The position numbers and the translations under genes are program-made. Source: Lachnospiraceae bacterium (GTDB lineage Bacteria > Bacillota > Clostridia > Lachnospirales > Lachnospiraceae). Taken from it: a stretch of DNA of 64,000 nt. Location of the stretch: contig JAILGE010000009.1 in the NCBI GenBank assembly GCA_024697065.1, positions 18,977 through 82,976 of the forward strand, written 5' to 3'. The notes under the pieces were generated by a model. That model had not been told where the DNA came from, ran no database searches, and was given only the letters and a program-made list of their open reading frames with translations. This document shows, in pieces, positions 43,661 through 52,530 of the stretch. The stretch's first letter is position 1. Every line of letters starts with the position of its first letter.

Positions 43661-45079
43661 TTATATGCCTGTGCTGTAGCTTGTCACCGCTGTCTCGGCA
43701 TCCTTCTTCGGCAGCTTGCTCCTTACATAGACAAAACAGATAAAATGCACTAAACCGGTGATGACCCAGGATATGGGATATGAGATATAGAGATTTTCCA
43801 GCGAGTGGAAATGCCTGAAAAACGTAAATATCCATATTATCCTGAAACCGCAGGCACCGATAAGCGACACCATCATTGGCATGATACCGTATCCAAGACC
43901 TCTTATCATGCCGCACATTACGTCCATCATGCCGCAGGTAAAATAGGTAGTCATTATTATCTTCATCCTGAGCAGCCCTATATCTATCATCGCTTCTCTG
44001 GCCGGAGAATCTTTATCTACATAAAGCGAAAGCAGCGGCCGTCCCGCAAGGTAGAAGAGATTGCCCATTACAAATCCCACGATAAATACAAGCAGCACGC
44101 ATCTTATCATTATCTTGTTTATCCTGCTGTACTTGCCTCCACCAAGGTTCTGTCCGGTGAAGCTGATAGCAGTCTGATAGAAAGAATTCATTGCGGTATA
44201 TACGAATCCTTCAAGGCTCATGGATGCAGTATTTCCGGCCATTGCTATCTTTCCGAAATCATTTACCGATGACTGTATAAGTATATTTGACAGAGAAAAG
44301 ATCATTCCCTGCACTCCCGCCGGAAGGCCGACTTTAAGTATCTTGGCAGCAATATGTTTATTCAGTCTGAGATCCTTAAATATAAGCTTATATACGCCTT
44401 CGGTCTTCATAAGACATCGTATAACAAGCGCTGCCGAAACGCCCTGACTGATAACGGTAGCAAGAGCTACACCGTCAACGCTCATCTTTAGCTTGCAGAC
44501 AAAGAAAAGATTAAGGATAACATTGATGAAACCTGCCGCAGTCAGATAATACAAAGGCCGCTTTGTATCGCCGACTGCACGAAGTATTGCAGAACCGAAA
44601 TTGTAGATCATCATTATTGGGAGACCCGCGAAATAAATCCTCACATATAAAGTCGCATACTCAAGCACCGCCGGATCATCTTTTCCCGTCTTCATAAGCG
44701 CAAGGATCTCCGGGCATGCTAACTCTGCGATAATCCCCACACCTGTCCCGAAAAGCAATGCGAGCATTATTGATGTATGCACCGCATCATGGATCTCCTT
44801 TTTTCTGGAGGCACCGAAATAATGCGCTACTATTACATTGCTACCTATGGAAATACCGATGGCGACATTTACAAAGAAATTGATCAGAGATGAAGTTCCA
44901 CCGATGGCTGCCAGCGCATCGGTGGATGAATACTTTCCTATGACAACCATGTCAGCCGCATTGAACAGCAGCTGGAATACTCCCGAAAGCATAAGCGGCA
45001 CGGAGAAAAGAAGAAGCTTTGGAAACAACGCTCCGGTGTTCATGTCTATTTCGTATTTTTTTCCGCCTGTATATGACAT
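43661..45079 (-). CDS. MATE-family efflux transporter
   Basis: 472 residues from the ATG at 45079 (MSYTGGKKYEIDMNTGAL). An upstream TTG at 45118 is in frame but adds an unlikely basic leader. Twelve membrane segments in two related halves. The family pattern LLLFSVPLMLSGVFQLLFNAADMVVIGKYSS begins the first half, and IALAINF-like and PAGVQGMIFSLSNILIQSSVN the second. It is a Na+ or H+ driven multidrug exporter of the DinF/MepA group. Substrate unknown. Confidence 0.93.
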   Translation of the reverse strand: MSYTGGKKYEIDMNTGALFPKLLLFSVPLMLSGVFQLLFNAADMVVIGKYSSTDALAAIGGTSSLINFFVNVAIGISIGSNVIVAHYFGASRKKEIHDAVHTSIMLALLFGTGVGIIAELACPEILALMKTGKDDPAVLEYATLYVRIYFAGLPIMMIYNFGSAILRAVGDTKRPLYYLTAAGFINVILNLFFVCKLKMSVDGVALATVISQGVSAALVIRCLMKTEGVYKLIFKDLRLNKHIAAKILKVGLPAGVQGMIFSLSNILIQSSVNDFGKIAMAGNTASMSLEGFVYTAMNSFYQTAISFTGQNLGGGKYSRINKIMIRCVLLVFIVGFVMGNLFYLAGRPLLSLYVDKDSPAREAMIDIGLLRMKIIMTTYFTCGMMDVMCGMIRGLGYGIMPMMVSLIGACGFRIIWIFTFFRHFHSLENLYISYPISWVITGLVHFICFVYVRSKLPKKDAETAVTSYSTGI

Positions 45080-45195
45080 TTTGAACCCGACCTGACCGAT
45101 CTTACCCGGTCTTATCAAACCGGCATTCTTAGAACACTATCTTTTTCTAACTCCCCTGCCCCTGTATTATTTCTCACGGGATTAAGGGTTGGTGA

Positions 45196-46554
45196 TCACT
45201 TAACAGTAACACACTTTGTCCTGCTCTTGCTGCTGACAGTAGACTTAACCAGCTCAGCCGCTTCTTCGGCCGTATACATAGCCTGTTCGCCGCTTTCCAT
45301 ATTCTTAAGAGAAACCTTGCCCTCTTTTATCTCATCTTCTCCGAGAAGGACTACGAACGGAATACCCAGCTTGTTGGCATATTCCATCTTCTTCTTGAAT
45401 TTCTTCTGTTCGGCATAAACCTGCACACGGACACCTGCTTTTCTTAAGTCTGCAGAAACGCTTACCGCACCGAGAGTATCATCTGTCATTGGAAGCACGA
45501 GTACATCCGCAGGCGCTGCATTTTGCTTATTTAAATATCCTTTTTCACTGAGGATATAGAAGAGTCTGGTAAGACCTATGGACATTCCCACTCCGGGCAG
45601 CTGTCTGTCTGTGAAGTAACCTGCCAGATCATCATATCTTCCGCCGCTGCATATACTTCCGATGGAAGGATCCGGGAGGAAACATGTCTCAAATACTGTT
45701 CCCGTATAATAATCCAGACCTCTGGCGATACTCAGATCTACGCGGTAATTCTTCTCATCACATCCGAAGGCTCCCATAGCGCCGATAACAGTCTTGAGAT
45801 CAGCCACACCTTCATCAAATAAAGGATCTTTGCCTGCAAGAGACTCAAGCTTTGCGATGATCTCATCATTGGAACCCGCGTAAGTTACAAAGTCTAACAT
45901 CTCGCCGGCTTTATCCTTATCAACGCCAAGATCGGTCAGGCCTTCTATAACATTATCCCTGCCTATCTTCTCGTATTTATCGATAGTCCTTAATATCTCT
46001 GTCTTCTTATCGGATGCTCCGAATATGGTAAAGAGTCCGTTTAAGATCTTTCTGTTGTTGATGCGGATCTGGAAATCATCAATACCGAGAGCATGCAGCG
46101 CATTGCACATTACGCTGGGACACTCAGCCTCATTGATGATATCAAGCTTTCCGTCTCCGATGATATCAATATCGCACTGATAGAACTCACGAAAACGTCC
46201 CTTCTGGCTGCGCTCTCCGCGGTAAACTTTTCCGATCTGGTAACGCTTGAAAGGGAATGACAGATCCGGATAACGCATTGCAACATATCTTGCAAGAGGA
46301 ACTGTCAGATCATATCTCATGGTGATATCGGTGTCGCCCCTGTCAAAACGATATACCTGCTTCTCCGTCTCTCCGCCGCCCTTGGCAAGAAGTATCTCCG
46401 TACGTTCAAGTACCGGCGTATCAAGTCCTACAAATCCGTAGGATCTGAACACTTCCGACAGAGTCCTTTTCATCTCATCAAAAACAGCCTGCTCATCCGG
46501 AAGCAACTCCATAAAACCTGACAATATACCGGGCTTTACCGTATTATCACTCAT
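45196..46554 (-). CDS. hisS: Histidyl-tRNA synthetase
   Basis: 452 residues, class II synthetase. Motif 1 region (SEVFRSYGFVGLDTPVLE), motif 2 (GERSQKGRFREFYQCDIDIIG) and the histidine A motif (ARGLDYYTGTVFE) with GGRYDDL and motif 3 (GVGMSIGLTRLF) are all present, plus the anticodon-binding C-terminal domain. It lies behind a consensus promoter with only a short leader; no T-box is visible. Confidence 0.96.
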   Translation of the reverse strand: MSDNTVKPGILSGFMELLPDEQAVFDEMKRTLSEVFRSYGFVGLDTPVLERTEILLAKGGGETEKQVYRFDRGDTDITMRYDLTVPLARYVAMRYPDLSFPFKRYQIGKVYRGERSQKGRFREFYQCDIDIIGDGKLDIINEAECPSVMCNALHALGIDDFQIRINNRKILNGLFTIFGASDKKTEILRTIDKYEKIGRDNVIEGLTDLGVDKDKAGEMLDFVTYAGSNDEIIAKLESLAGKDPLFDEGVADLKTVIGAMGAFGCDEKNYRVDLSIARGLDYYTGTVFETCFLPDPSIGSICSGGRYDDLAGYFTDRQLPGVGMSIGLTRLFYILSEKGYLNKQNAAPADVLVLPMTDDTLGAVSVSADLRKAGVRVQVYAEQKKFKKKMEYANKLGIPFVVLLGEDEIKEGKVSLKNMESGEQAMYTAEEAAELVKSTVSSKSRTKCVTVK

Positions 46555-46610
46555 TTCAAAACTCCTTTTACTGCTTATATTCTGATCTATTAAATCTTAT
46601 ATACGAAGAC

Positions 46611-46639
46611 ATTTTACTGTCGGGTATATTCTCCGTCAA
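46611..46639 (-). promoter_or_regulatory. Promoter of hisS
   Basis: Minus strand: -35 TTGACG (46634-46639), 17-bp spacer, -10 TAAAAT (46611-46616). The leader is about 50 nt, too short for a T-box. Confidence 0.85.
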
Positions 46640-46722
46640 CAACCCTGATGGGCATCCCGCAGACCACGGCTTTTCACGCTGCAGGTCCGGGCTCTCAATC
46701 TGCGCCGATGCAGGACTGTCAT

Positions 46723-47289
46723 TCAAAAATCCCTGTAACTGGTATAGGGGTTTGTAAAGCGGGGGCCATCGGGCTCATCATTATCAAAATCATCCGGTCC
46801 CGCATCCGGTCCTATATACCTGATGTTCTTCGAGAATCCGATAACTATATACGCTATCCCCGGGAACAATACCATACAGATAAACCATATAACTCCAAGT
46901 CTGAAGGATGCGGCAAGCTTCGCGGTTACCATGATGAGACGGATCACTATCATGAGTAAAAAAATGAAGAATGCGATCCCTGCTATCATATCGATCAACG
47001 ACGCAACGTTGCTTTTCCCCATGAACCTTTCCGCAACCTCCCCCGCGATAAGGGCAACGGTCATGATCACCGCATCTGTCACCGTTTTGACAAAAAGCCG
47101 GTTTTCTCCCGCTATCTTAAAGATCACATAGAGATTGAGTCCGGGAACCAGGGCTTTCCAGCCTTTTTCTCCCGCCTTCGCAAACATCTTCCACAATCCG
47201 ATAACGGCAACAAACAGCTGGAGCACAAAAGGGAAAAAATACATGTATTTCATCCCACCCGATACAATAAACAATCCTGTCGTATTCAT
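46723..47289 (-). CDS. DUF5684-family membrane protein
   Basis: 188 residues from the ATG at 47289 (GGGGG box, 6 nt). An in-frame start at 47373 would lie on top of the promoter at 47362-47390 and is rejected. Four membrane segments; the family pattern LWKMFAKAGEKGWKALVPGLNLY and the C-terminal LGVIWFICMVLFPGIAYIVIGF plus KNIRYIG are clear. The C-terminal tail is acidic and Pro/Asn-rich. Function unknown; related domains are found next to signal peptidases in other bacteria. Confidence 0.8.
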   Translation of the reverse strand: MNTTGLFIVSGGMKYMYFFPFVLQLFVAVIGLWKMFAKAGEKGWKALVPGLNLYVIFKIAGENRLFVKTVTDAVIMTVALIAGEVAERFMGKSNVASLIDMIAGIAFFIFLLMIVIRLIMVTAKLAASFRLGVIWFICMVLFPGIAYIVIGFSKNIRYIGPDAGPDDFDNDEPDGPRFTNPYTSYRDF

Positions 47290-47361
47290 AAGATCCCCCC
47301 TTGTCCCTAAAACAAAGCTCAACTCCCGATATGGCCAGACATTCCCTACATACACTGCTAT

Positions 47362-47390
47362 ATCATATATCACCCCGATAGAAAAAGCAA
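47362..47390 (-). promoter_or_regulatory. Promoter of the DUF5684 gene
   Basis: Minus strand: -35 TTGCTT (47385-47390), 17-bp spacer, -10 TATGAT (47362-47367). Divergent from the promoter at 47399-47428. Confidence 0.7.
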
Positions 47391-47398
47391 AACAGCGG

Positions 47399-47428
47399 TT
47401 GAATTTATCGGCAGAAAAATGACATAAT
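47399..47428 (+). promoter_or_regulatory. Promoter of the DUF951/ATP-grasp operon (leaderless)
   Basis: Plus strand: -35 TTGAAT (47399-47404), 18-bp spacer, -10 CATAAT (47423-47428). The first start codon, at 47436, is only 7 bp beyond the -10, so transcription should begin at or within a base or two of the ATG. Confidence 0.7.
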
Positions 47429-47435
47429 TACACTC

Positions 47436-47636
47436 ATGGAACAGATACAGATAAATGTCGGAGATATACTCAGATTAAAAAAATCTCATCCCTGCGGATC
47501 CTGCGAATGGGAAGTGCTTCGAACAGGCCAGGATCTTAAGCTTAAATGCATTGGGTGCGGACATGTCATCATGCAGCCCCGCAGGAACATTGTAAAGAAT
47601 ATCAAGGCTGTGACCCCCTGCGGATCTCAGACTTAA
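47436..47636 (+). CDS. DUF951 family protein
   Basis: 66 residues. VGDILRLKKSHPCGSCEWEV and LKCIGCGHVIMQPRR are the DUF951 signature; three cysteines in the CGSC and CxGCG motifs could bind a metal. Homologues (YyzM in Bacillus) are small, conserved and of unknown function, and are often near ychF or mechanosensitive channel genes, which are not present here. There is no Shine-Dalgarno sequence; the ATG lies 7 bp past the -10 box, so the mRNA is probably leaderless. Confidence 0.88.
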   Translation: MEQIQINVGDILRLKKSHPCGSCEWEVLRTGQDLKLKCIGCGHVIMQPRRNIVKNIKAVTPCGSQT

Positions 47637-47663
47637 ATAAACACATAATCCAATACGACCGAT

Positions 47664-48554
47664 ATGACAGGAATACTCATAGTTAACGAATTTGTAAAAA
47701 GCGATAAGTTCTCGGAACTTTTCGATATGTTCGAAGCAGCCGCAAACAGATGCGGTGTGGAACTTATCAGGATCACCAACGCCAAGGCCTGGGGAATGAT
47801 AGGCGAAAATTCTTACCATGGACTTTACACCGGTGCCTCCAAAGATTCCCGCCCGGATTTTATCTTATTCTGGGATAAAGATATAAAGCTTGCTTTCGAA
47901 CTGGAACGGGAAGGCTTCCGGTTATTCAATAAAGCACAGGCCATAGCCGACTGCGATGATAAATCACTGACATATCTTAAGCTCAGCCATGCCGGCATAC
48001 GCCAGCCCGAAACTTTCATCTCGCCGAAAAAATTTCACGCTGACGGTATGATCTCTGATGATTTCCTTGATCCCGCAATAAGGACCTGCGGCTTCCCCTG
48101 CATCATAAAAGAATGCCTTGGTTCCTTCGGCGCCCAGGTTTATCTTGCAGACAGCGAAGAGGCTTTAAGATCAAAGATCACAGACATCGGAGAGCGCTCA
48201 TATATTATCCAGAAATATATACGTACTTCAAAAGGCCGCGACGTCCGGATCCAGGTAGCGGGAAACGAAGTGGTCGCAGCCATGTATCGATACAACGATA
48301 ATGATTTCCGTGCCAATATCACAAACGGCGGGAGCATGAAGCCCTTTGACCCTTCTCCTGAAATGGCCCAAATGGCTGTATCCGCCTGCAGGGCTCTGGA
48401 TCTGGATTTTGCAGGTGTCGATATACTCTTTGGAGAAGATGACTCCCCTGTTTTGTGCGAAGTTAATTCTAACGCACATTTTAAAAATCTGTATGACTGC
48501 ACGGGAATCAATACTGCCGACGCTATCATGCGGCATATCATCAACAGCCTTTGA
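47664..48554 (+). CDS. ATP-grasp enzyme, RimK-like (first of two)
   Basis: 296 residues. Pre-ATP-grasp domain at the N-terminus (about 1-100), then the ATP-grasp fold: FPCIIKECLGSFGAQVYL with the ATP-binding lysine and Gly-rich loop, QKYIRTSKGRDVRIQV with the conserved RDVR, and CEVNSNAHFKN with the metal-binding E-x-N. RimK-type members join amino acids to an acceptor carboxylate through an acyl phosphate. Here the substrate is unknown. It starts 27 bp after the DUF951 gene. Confidence 0.88.
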   Translation: MTGILIVNEFVKSDKFSELFDMFEAAANRCGVELIRITNAKAWGMIGENSYHGLYTGASKDSRPDFILFWDKDIKLAFELEREGFRLFNKAQAIADCDDKSLTYLKLSHAGIRQPETFISPKKFHADGMISDDFLDPAIRTCGFPCIIKECLGSFGAQVYLADSEEALRSKITDIGERSYIIQKYIRTSKGRDVRIQVAGNEVVAAMYRYNDNDFRANITNGGSMKPFDPSPEMAQMAVSACRALDLDFAGVDILFGEDDSPVLCEVNSNAHFKNLYDCTGINTADAIMRHIINSL

Positions 48555-48650
48555 TCAGCCTCGATCCCGTGTCGTCTCTGAAGTTAATGATACACATTTA
48601 TACCGGATCACAGATCGTATCTGCTTAGAATCTCTCTGGGAGGAACAGCC

Positions 48651-49466
48651 ATGAACTGGTGGCTCGTTTATGAAGAAGAAGATATAGAACGTAACCGCGC
48701 TTACATAGATATGTTTTTCCGTTCCTGCAGCTCAAGGAACATATCTCTCGAGCTTTTAAGAACCCCGGATGCATTTAAACGGATTAACAGCCTCTCCGAA
48801 GCCCTTCCCTCTGTCGTCATCAACCGGTCAAGAGATATCAGCCTTTCCCTGATTCTTGAAGAGAAGGGTACGGCAGTATATAATAATTCTCAGATAACAA
48901 AGCTCGGTAATGATAAGCTTGCGGCAATAAATTTTGCAGAAGATCTTGGGCTCCCTGTCATGAAAACCTCCGTATCACCGGGTGATCCGGGCTGGCCCAT
49001 GATAGCAAAGAGCATATCGGGACACGGCGGCACTGAAGTATTTATGTTAAAGGATCCTTCCGACTTAGAGGAGCTTGAGAAGAAAGATATCTTCCCATTA
49101 CGCCGTTGGATATATCAGGAAGTCGCATCCGACACGGGAAGAGATCTGAGGATATATGTGATAGGAAAAAGGATCATCGGAAGCATGATGCGCTCATCCG
49201 ATACGGATTTCAGAAGCAACTATTGTCTGGGCGGGCAGGCTTCCGTACACACTCTTACCGCCGAAGAATACAGTATCGCAAGAACGATCATCGATACACT
49301 GGATATCGGGCATTGCGGGATAGATCTGATCTACGATCACGGATCTCCCGTATTCAATGAGATCGAGGATGCCGTCGGTACCAGAATGCTTTACAGATAT
49401 ACCGATATTGATGCAGTTGAGGAATACGTTGACTACATATCACACTCAGAGGGGGCAAACAAATGA
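48651..49466 (+). CDS. ATP-grasp enzyme, RimK-like (second of two)
   Basis: 271 residues, GGGAGG ribosome binding site. Diverged paralogue of the preceding gene: GWPMIAKSISGHGGTEVFML (lysine and Gly-rich loop), YQEVASDTGRDLRIYVIG (RDLR) and FNEIEDAVGTRMLY in place of the usual E-x-N. Substitution of the asparagine by Glu/Asp in the metal site is worth noting. Its stop overlaps the start of the Hpt gene (ATGA), so the two are co-translated. Confidence 0.86.
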   Translation: MNWWLVYEEEDIERNRAYIDMFFRSCSSRNISLELLRTPDAFKRINSLSEALPSVVINRSRDISLSLILEEKGTAVYNNSQITKLGNDKLAAINFAEDLGLPVMKTSVSPGDPGWPMIAKSISGHGGTEVFMLKDPSDLEELEKKDIFPLRRWIYQEVASDTGRDLRIYVIGKRIIGSMMRSSDTDFRSNYCLGGQASVHTLTAEEYSIARTIIDTLDIGHCGIDLIYDHGSPVFNEIEDAVGTRMLYRYTDIDAVEEYVDYISHSEGANK

Positions 49467-49816
49467 GTCTGATCGATCAGTTTTTTTTCCTTGATACGGA
49501 TGCCGGACTGGCATATTGCGGTGATGATGAAGAGCTTTACGGCGAGATACTCAGGGAGTATGTCGATGCCAATCATCTGGATAAGTTAAATACTCTCTTT
49601 GCCGAAGAAAACTGGCCCGACTATCAGATATGCATCCACGCGGTAAAGAGTTCCTCCAAAACAATAGGAGCTTTTGAACTTTACGAGCATGCAATGGCTT
49701 TGGAGCATGCATGCAAAGAATCCGACCTGGAATATATAAAGCTCAACCATGCTGATGTCATGGATGAATACGCACACATGGTCTCCAATATTAAAAGTGC
49801 TTTTGAAGAAGAATAA
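49463..49816 (+). CDS. Hpt (histidine phosphotransfer) domain protein
   Basis: 117 residues, all helical. CIHAVKSSSKTIGAFELYEHA contains the Hpt motif H-A-x-K-S-S-S with the phosphorylatable His59; LEHACKESDLEYI matches the following helix. Single-domain Hpt proteins relay phosphate between hybrid kinases and response regulators. No kinase or regulator gene is in the window; the close coupling to two ATP-grasp genes is unexplained. Confidence 0.8.
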   Translation: MSLIDQFFFLDTDAGLAYCGDDEELYGEILREYVDANHLDKLNTLFAEENWPDYQICIHAVKSSSKTIGAFELYEHAMALEHACKESDLEYIKLNHADVMDEYAHMVSNIKSAFEEE

Positions 49817-49827
49817 AAAAGAAGAGC

Positions 49828-51363
49828 TTAATACTGCTCTTCTCCTTTTATCAGATGATTGATCTGGAAATATCTTACTAACTTATCTTTGGCCTTACTG
49901 GTGGTCAGATATCTGAACCATTCTATCGAAGGTCTGACTTCTTTCTTGTAAACTATTTCTATAGTGTCATTATCATTAACGCGGGTATAAGGTCCCATCT
50001 GTGCCATCGAACCGTTGACCAACGCATAACTGAAATGCAATCCTATATCAGTATGGATCTGGAATGCGAAATCCAGAACCGATGCCCCCGCTTCTATACT
50101 GTCACGCTGTCCGTTTTTTCTGAATACAGTGATCCTTGGAGCATATGTATCTCTCGGCTCCACTTCATTGACATCATAATTAAGCACGGAATCATCATCT
50201 ATCATTATCTTGCCGAAGCAATATTCATAATACTCGGATTCGGTCCTGACAAAGAGTCTGTAGAAATTTCCCGAGCTGTCCTCGATCTTGTAATAAGATG
50301 TTTTTCCGTTTGTTGTCTTCTTGATCTTTACAACGTATATTCCGTTGGCAAGCAATGCATTTTGAAGATATGTAAAGAAAAGTCCTGTTGAAGTTACCGG
50401 TGAATCCTTAACGGCAACGGAATCATCCAGTATAAGCATCAGATCGTATAAAGCAACATTCTTGCGGTTCATGACACCGCTTTCAAGTGTTGAATTTACA
50501 TTATCACTGATAGTCTTGAGATAACGGAATACCGATATCAGGTATCTTTCATCCACGGAGAAATCCACTATCCTTCCGCAGAGTCCGTCGGTCTTGTATT
50601 TTTCCTGGATAGAAGTCTCGTCCTTATTAAAGCATCTCTTCATAAGGTCGAGGGTTTTTGATGTGCTGTAACTGCTGGTAGATAAAAGATTTGCATATTT
50701 TTCTTCTATCTGACCGTAGATATCCTTGTGCACGGTCTTGAAACAAAGTTCCTCAAGAATATCCGCGAGCATATACGCGCCCACATCACGTATCATCGGA
50801 AGGATGATCTCCCTTGTACGCTGTGCCTTCTTGAGCTGCTTCTCTTCGGGCATGGACTCTATGGTCTTAAGATTATCGATCCTGTCGGCTGCTTTGACTA
50901 GCAGAGCCCTGGGATTCATGGTACTCTGCATCTTTATTTCCGACTTGATATCAAGCTCTGCTTTGGAAAGCTCCGGATCTGTGCTGAGCTTGGTAACGGC
51001 ATCCACGATATTGGCCACTATCATTCCGTAGTCCGCTTCAAGTTTTTCAATGGATGCACCCTTGTCGCTGCAATCCTCCACCACATCATGAAGAATGGCT
51101 GCCGTGACGGTTTCAGCATCCGCACCTGAAAGAGCCACGGTATATGCAACTCTTAAGGGATGGACGATGTAAGGTTCTCCGCTCTTGCGGAATATACCTC
51201 TGTGCATTTCTTCCGCGTAATCATATGCACGGATAATCATGTCAACATCAAGGAACTTATGATGTTCCCTGACCTCTTTTAACACCTTCTCAAAACTGCA
51301 GTCGGTCTGATAATCAGTTATTGCAGCGAGAAATTTATTGATCGTACGAATCTTCTCATGCAT
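49828..51363 (-). CDS. HD-TGS protein, Rel/SpoT paralogue lacking a recognisable synthetase
   Basis: 511 residues. The HD hydrolase domain is well kept: FRKSGEPYIVHPLRVA (58-73), ILHDVVEDC (90-98) and KAADRIDNLKT (about 158-168). The region where the synthetase should be (about 260-410) has none of its motifs (no GRFKDY, no YQSLHTT, no EIQIRT), though it keeps similar alternation. A TGS domain follows at about 415-470 (ITVFRKNGQRDSIEAGASVL, FQIHTDIG). ACT and zinc-finger domains are absent. It may be a dedicated (p)ppGpp hydrolase or act on another nucleotide. It lies 21 bp after the XRE gene. A complete Rel is encoded at 22696-25128. Confidence 0.82.
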   Translation of the reverse strand: MHEKIRTINKFLAAITDYQTDCSFEKVLKEVREHHKFLDVDMIIRAYDYAEEMHRGIFRKSGEPYIVHPLRVAYTVALSGADAETVTAAILHDVVEDCSDKGASIEKLEADYGMIVANIVDAVTKLSTDPELSKAELDIKSEIKMQSTMNPRALLVKAADRIDNLKTIESMPEEKQLKKAQRTREIILPMIRDVGAYMLADILEELCFKTVHKDIYGQIEEKYANLLSTSSYSTSKTLDLMKRCFNKDETSIQEKYKTDGLCGRIVDFSVDERYLISVFRYLKTISDNVNSTLESGVMNRKNVALYDLMLILDDSVAVKDSPVTSTGLFFTYLQNALLANGIYVVKIKKTTNGKTSYYKIEDSSGNFYRLFVRTESEYYEYCFGKIMIDDDSVLNYDVNEVEPRDTYAPRITVFRKNGQRDSIEAGASVLDFAFQIHTDIGLHFSYALVNGSMAQMGPYTRVNDNDTIEIVYKKEVRPSIEWFRYLTTSKAKDKLVRYFQINHLIKGEEQY

Positions 51364-51384
51364 ATCAATCCTGCTCCCGCCTGA

Positions 51385-52512
51385 TCACTTCTTACCCTTA
51401 CTGTGCTTCTCAATACCGTAATACTTGATGATATGATACCAGTCGTCATCATCAACTTCTGAAACCTTGGCATAACGCATCAGGTTTCTTGTAAGACTCT
51501 CCTTGATGATACGCTCCAGATTGGACTGAATGAGCAGCTCTCTCTGGGTATCGGTAAATACAAATCCCGTATTTTCATCATTCATGTACAGGTTCTTAAA
51601 GGTCCTTATCATCTCGTCGGATTCCTGCCCCGCATGATAATTCGGATAGTTAAGGAGCATGGCATGGTGAATGTCTTCTTCCGACAGATTAAGCGAATAT
51701 CTTGATAAGCCCATGAACTGAACGGTAGGCATATGCTGTCTTCCTCTTGAAACGGAATTGACAGTGCCTATACCGCCGATATATTCGGGCTTTCTGGTGT
51801 TCGGTCTGTGAAGTATGATGGAGAGCCAGTCTTCTCTCTCATGTTCCATGGAAATGAAATAATGATCTTTGGAAGCGGATACTCTTCCGTAATAGATGTA
51901 TTTTCCGTAATCTTCCTCCATGAGATAGGAGATAAGCTCACGTGAATCGGTTTTGGAATCAAAATTCTCTTTTAAGTTTCTGACTAACTGCCTGTCCTTG
52001 CGTCCGAGAAATGCTATACAGTCAAAATCAAGCTTTCCGGTAACTGTGGCAGCTTCTCTGATGGTCAGAACACCGTAATTCAGCGCCACATCCGCAGGAT
52101 TGATATCTTTACCTTTATAGTTCTCTGTATCCAGATAATATACGTAATATGTCCCGCAGAGTCTCCTAAGTTCTTCCGGATCTTCACTTTCATACAGAGC
52201 TCTGTAGTTCTCGGATCCCGCGGTTATCGGTTCATGATTCTTTAACAGGTCAAGGTAGATCTCTTCGGGAGTATCTGTTCTGGAAATAAAATCATCTATG
52301 GAAATTTCAAATTTGTCCTTAAGCGCAAGAAGAAATGAAGCTGACGGCATTACTTTACCTTCGCAATATTCCATTACTTCGGAACTGTCGACATGTATCC
52401 TTTCCGCCAGTTTTTCAGGTGTTATACCCAACCGCGCGATCAGACTGCGAAGGTTGGCAGAAGCGATCTCTATTATCTTCTCCTGATCTGCCCTGTTAAC
52501 CTGATTTTCCAT
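51385..52512 (-). CDS. XRE-family HTH protein with large uncharacterised C-terminal domain
   Basis: 375 residues from the ATG at 52512 (GGAGG, 7 nt). Residues 15-75 form a Cro/C1-type helix-turn-helix (LRSLIARLGITPEKLAERIH, VMPSASFLLALKDKFEISID). The remaining 290 residues have no family I recognise; they are mixed alpha/beta, with WLSIILHRPN and GGIGTVNSVSRGRQHMPT in the middle, and could bind a ligand. It lies between sir2 and the HD-TGS gene with gaps of 18 and 21 bp, so the three form an operon and this protein may control it. Confidence 0.75.
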   Translation of the reverse strand: MENQVNRADQEKIIEIASANLRSLIARLGITPEKLAERIHVDSSEVMEYCEGKVMPSASFLLALKDKFEISIDDFISRTDTPEEIYLDLLKNHEPITAGSENYRALYESEDPEELRRLCGTYYVYYLDTENYKGKDINPADVALNYGVLTIREAATVTGKLDFDCIAFLGRKDRQLVRNLKENFDSKTDSRELISYLMEEDYGKYIYYGRVSASKDHYFISMEHEREDWLSIILHRPNTRKPEYIGGIGTVNSVSRGRQHMPTVQFMGLSRYSLNLSEEDIHHAMLLNYPNYHAGQESDEMIRTFKNLYMNDENTGFVFTDTQRELLIQSNLERIIKESLTRNLMRYAKVSEVDDDDWYHIIKYYGIEKHSKGKK

Positions 52513-52530
52513 AGTCATTCCTCCCGTTAC

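Noticed and set aside
46555..46722. T-box riboswitch before hisS
   Set aside because: The leader from the promoter at 46611-46639 is only about 50 nt and contains no T-box core (TGGAACCGCGG-like). The same holds for aspS.
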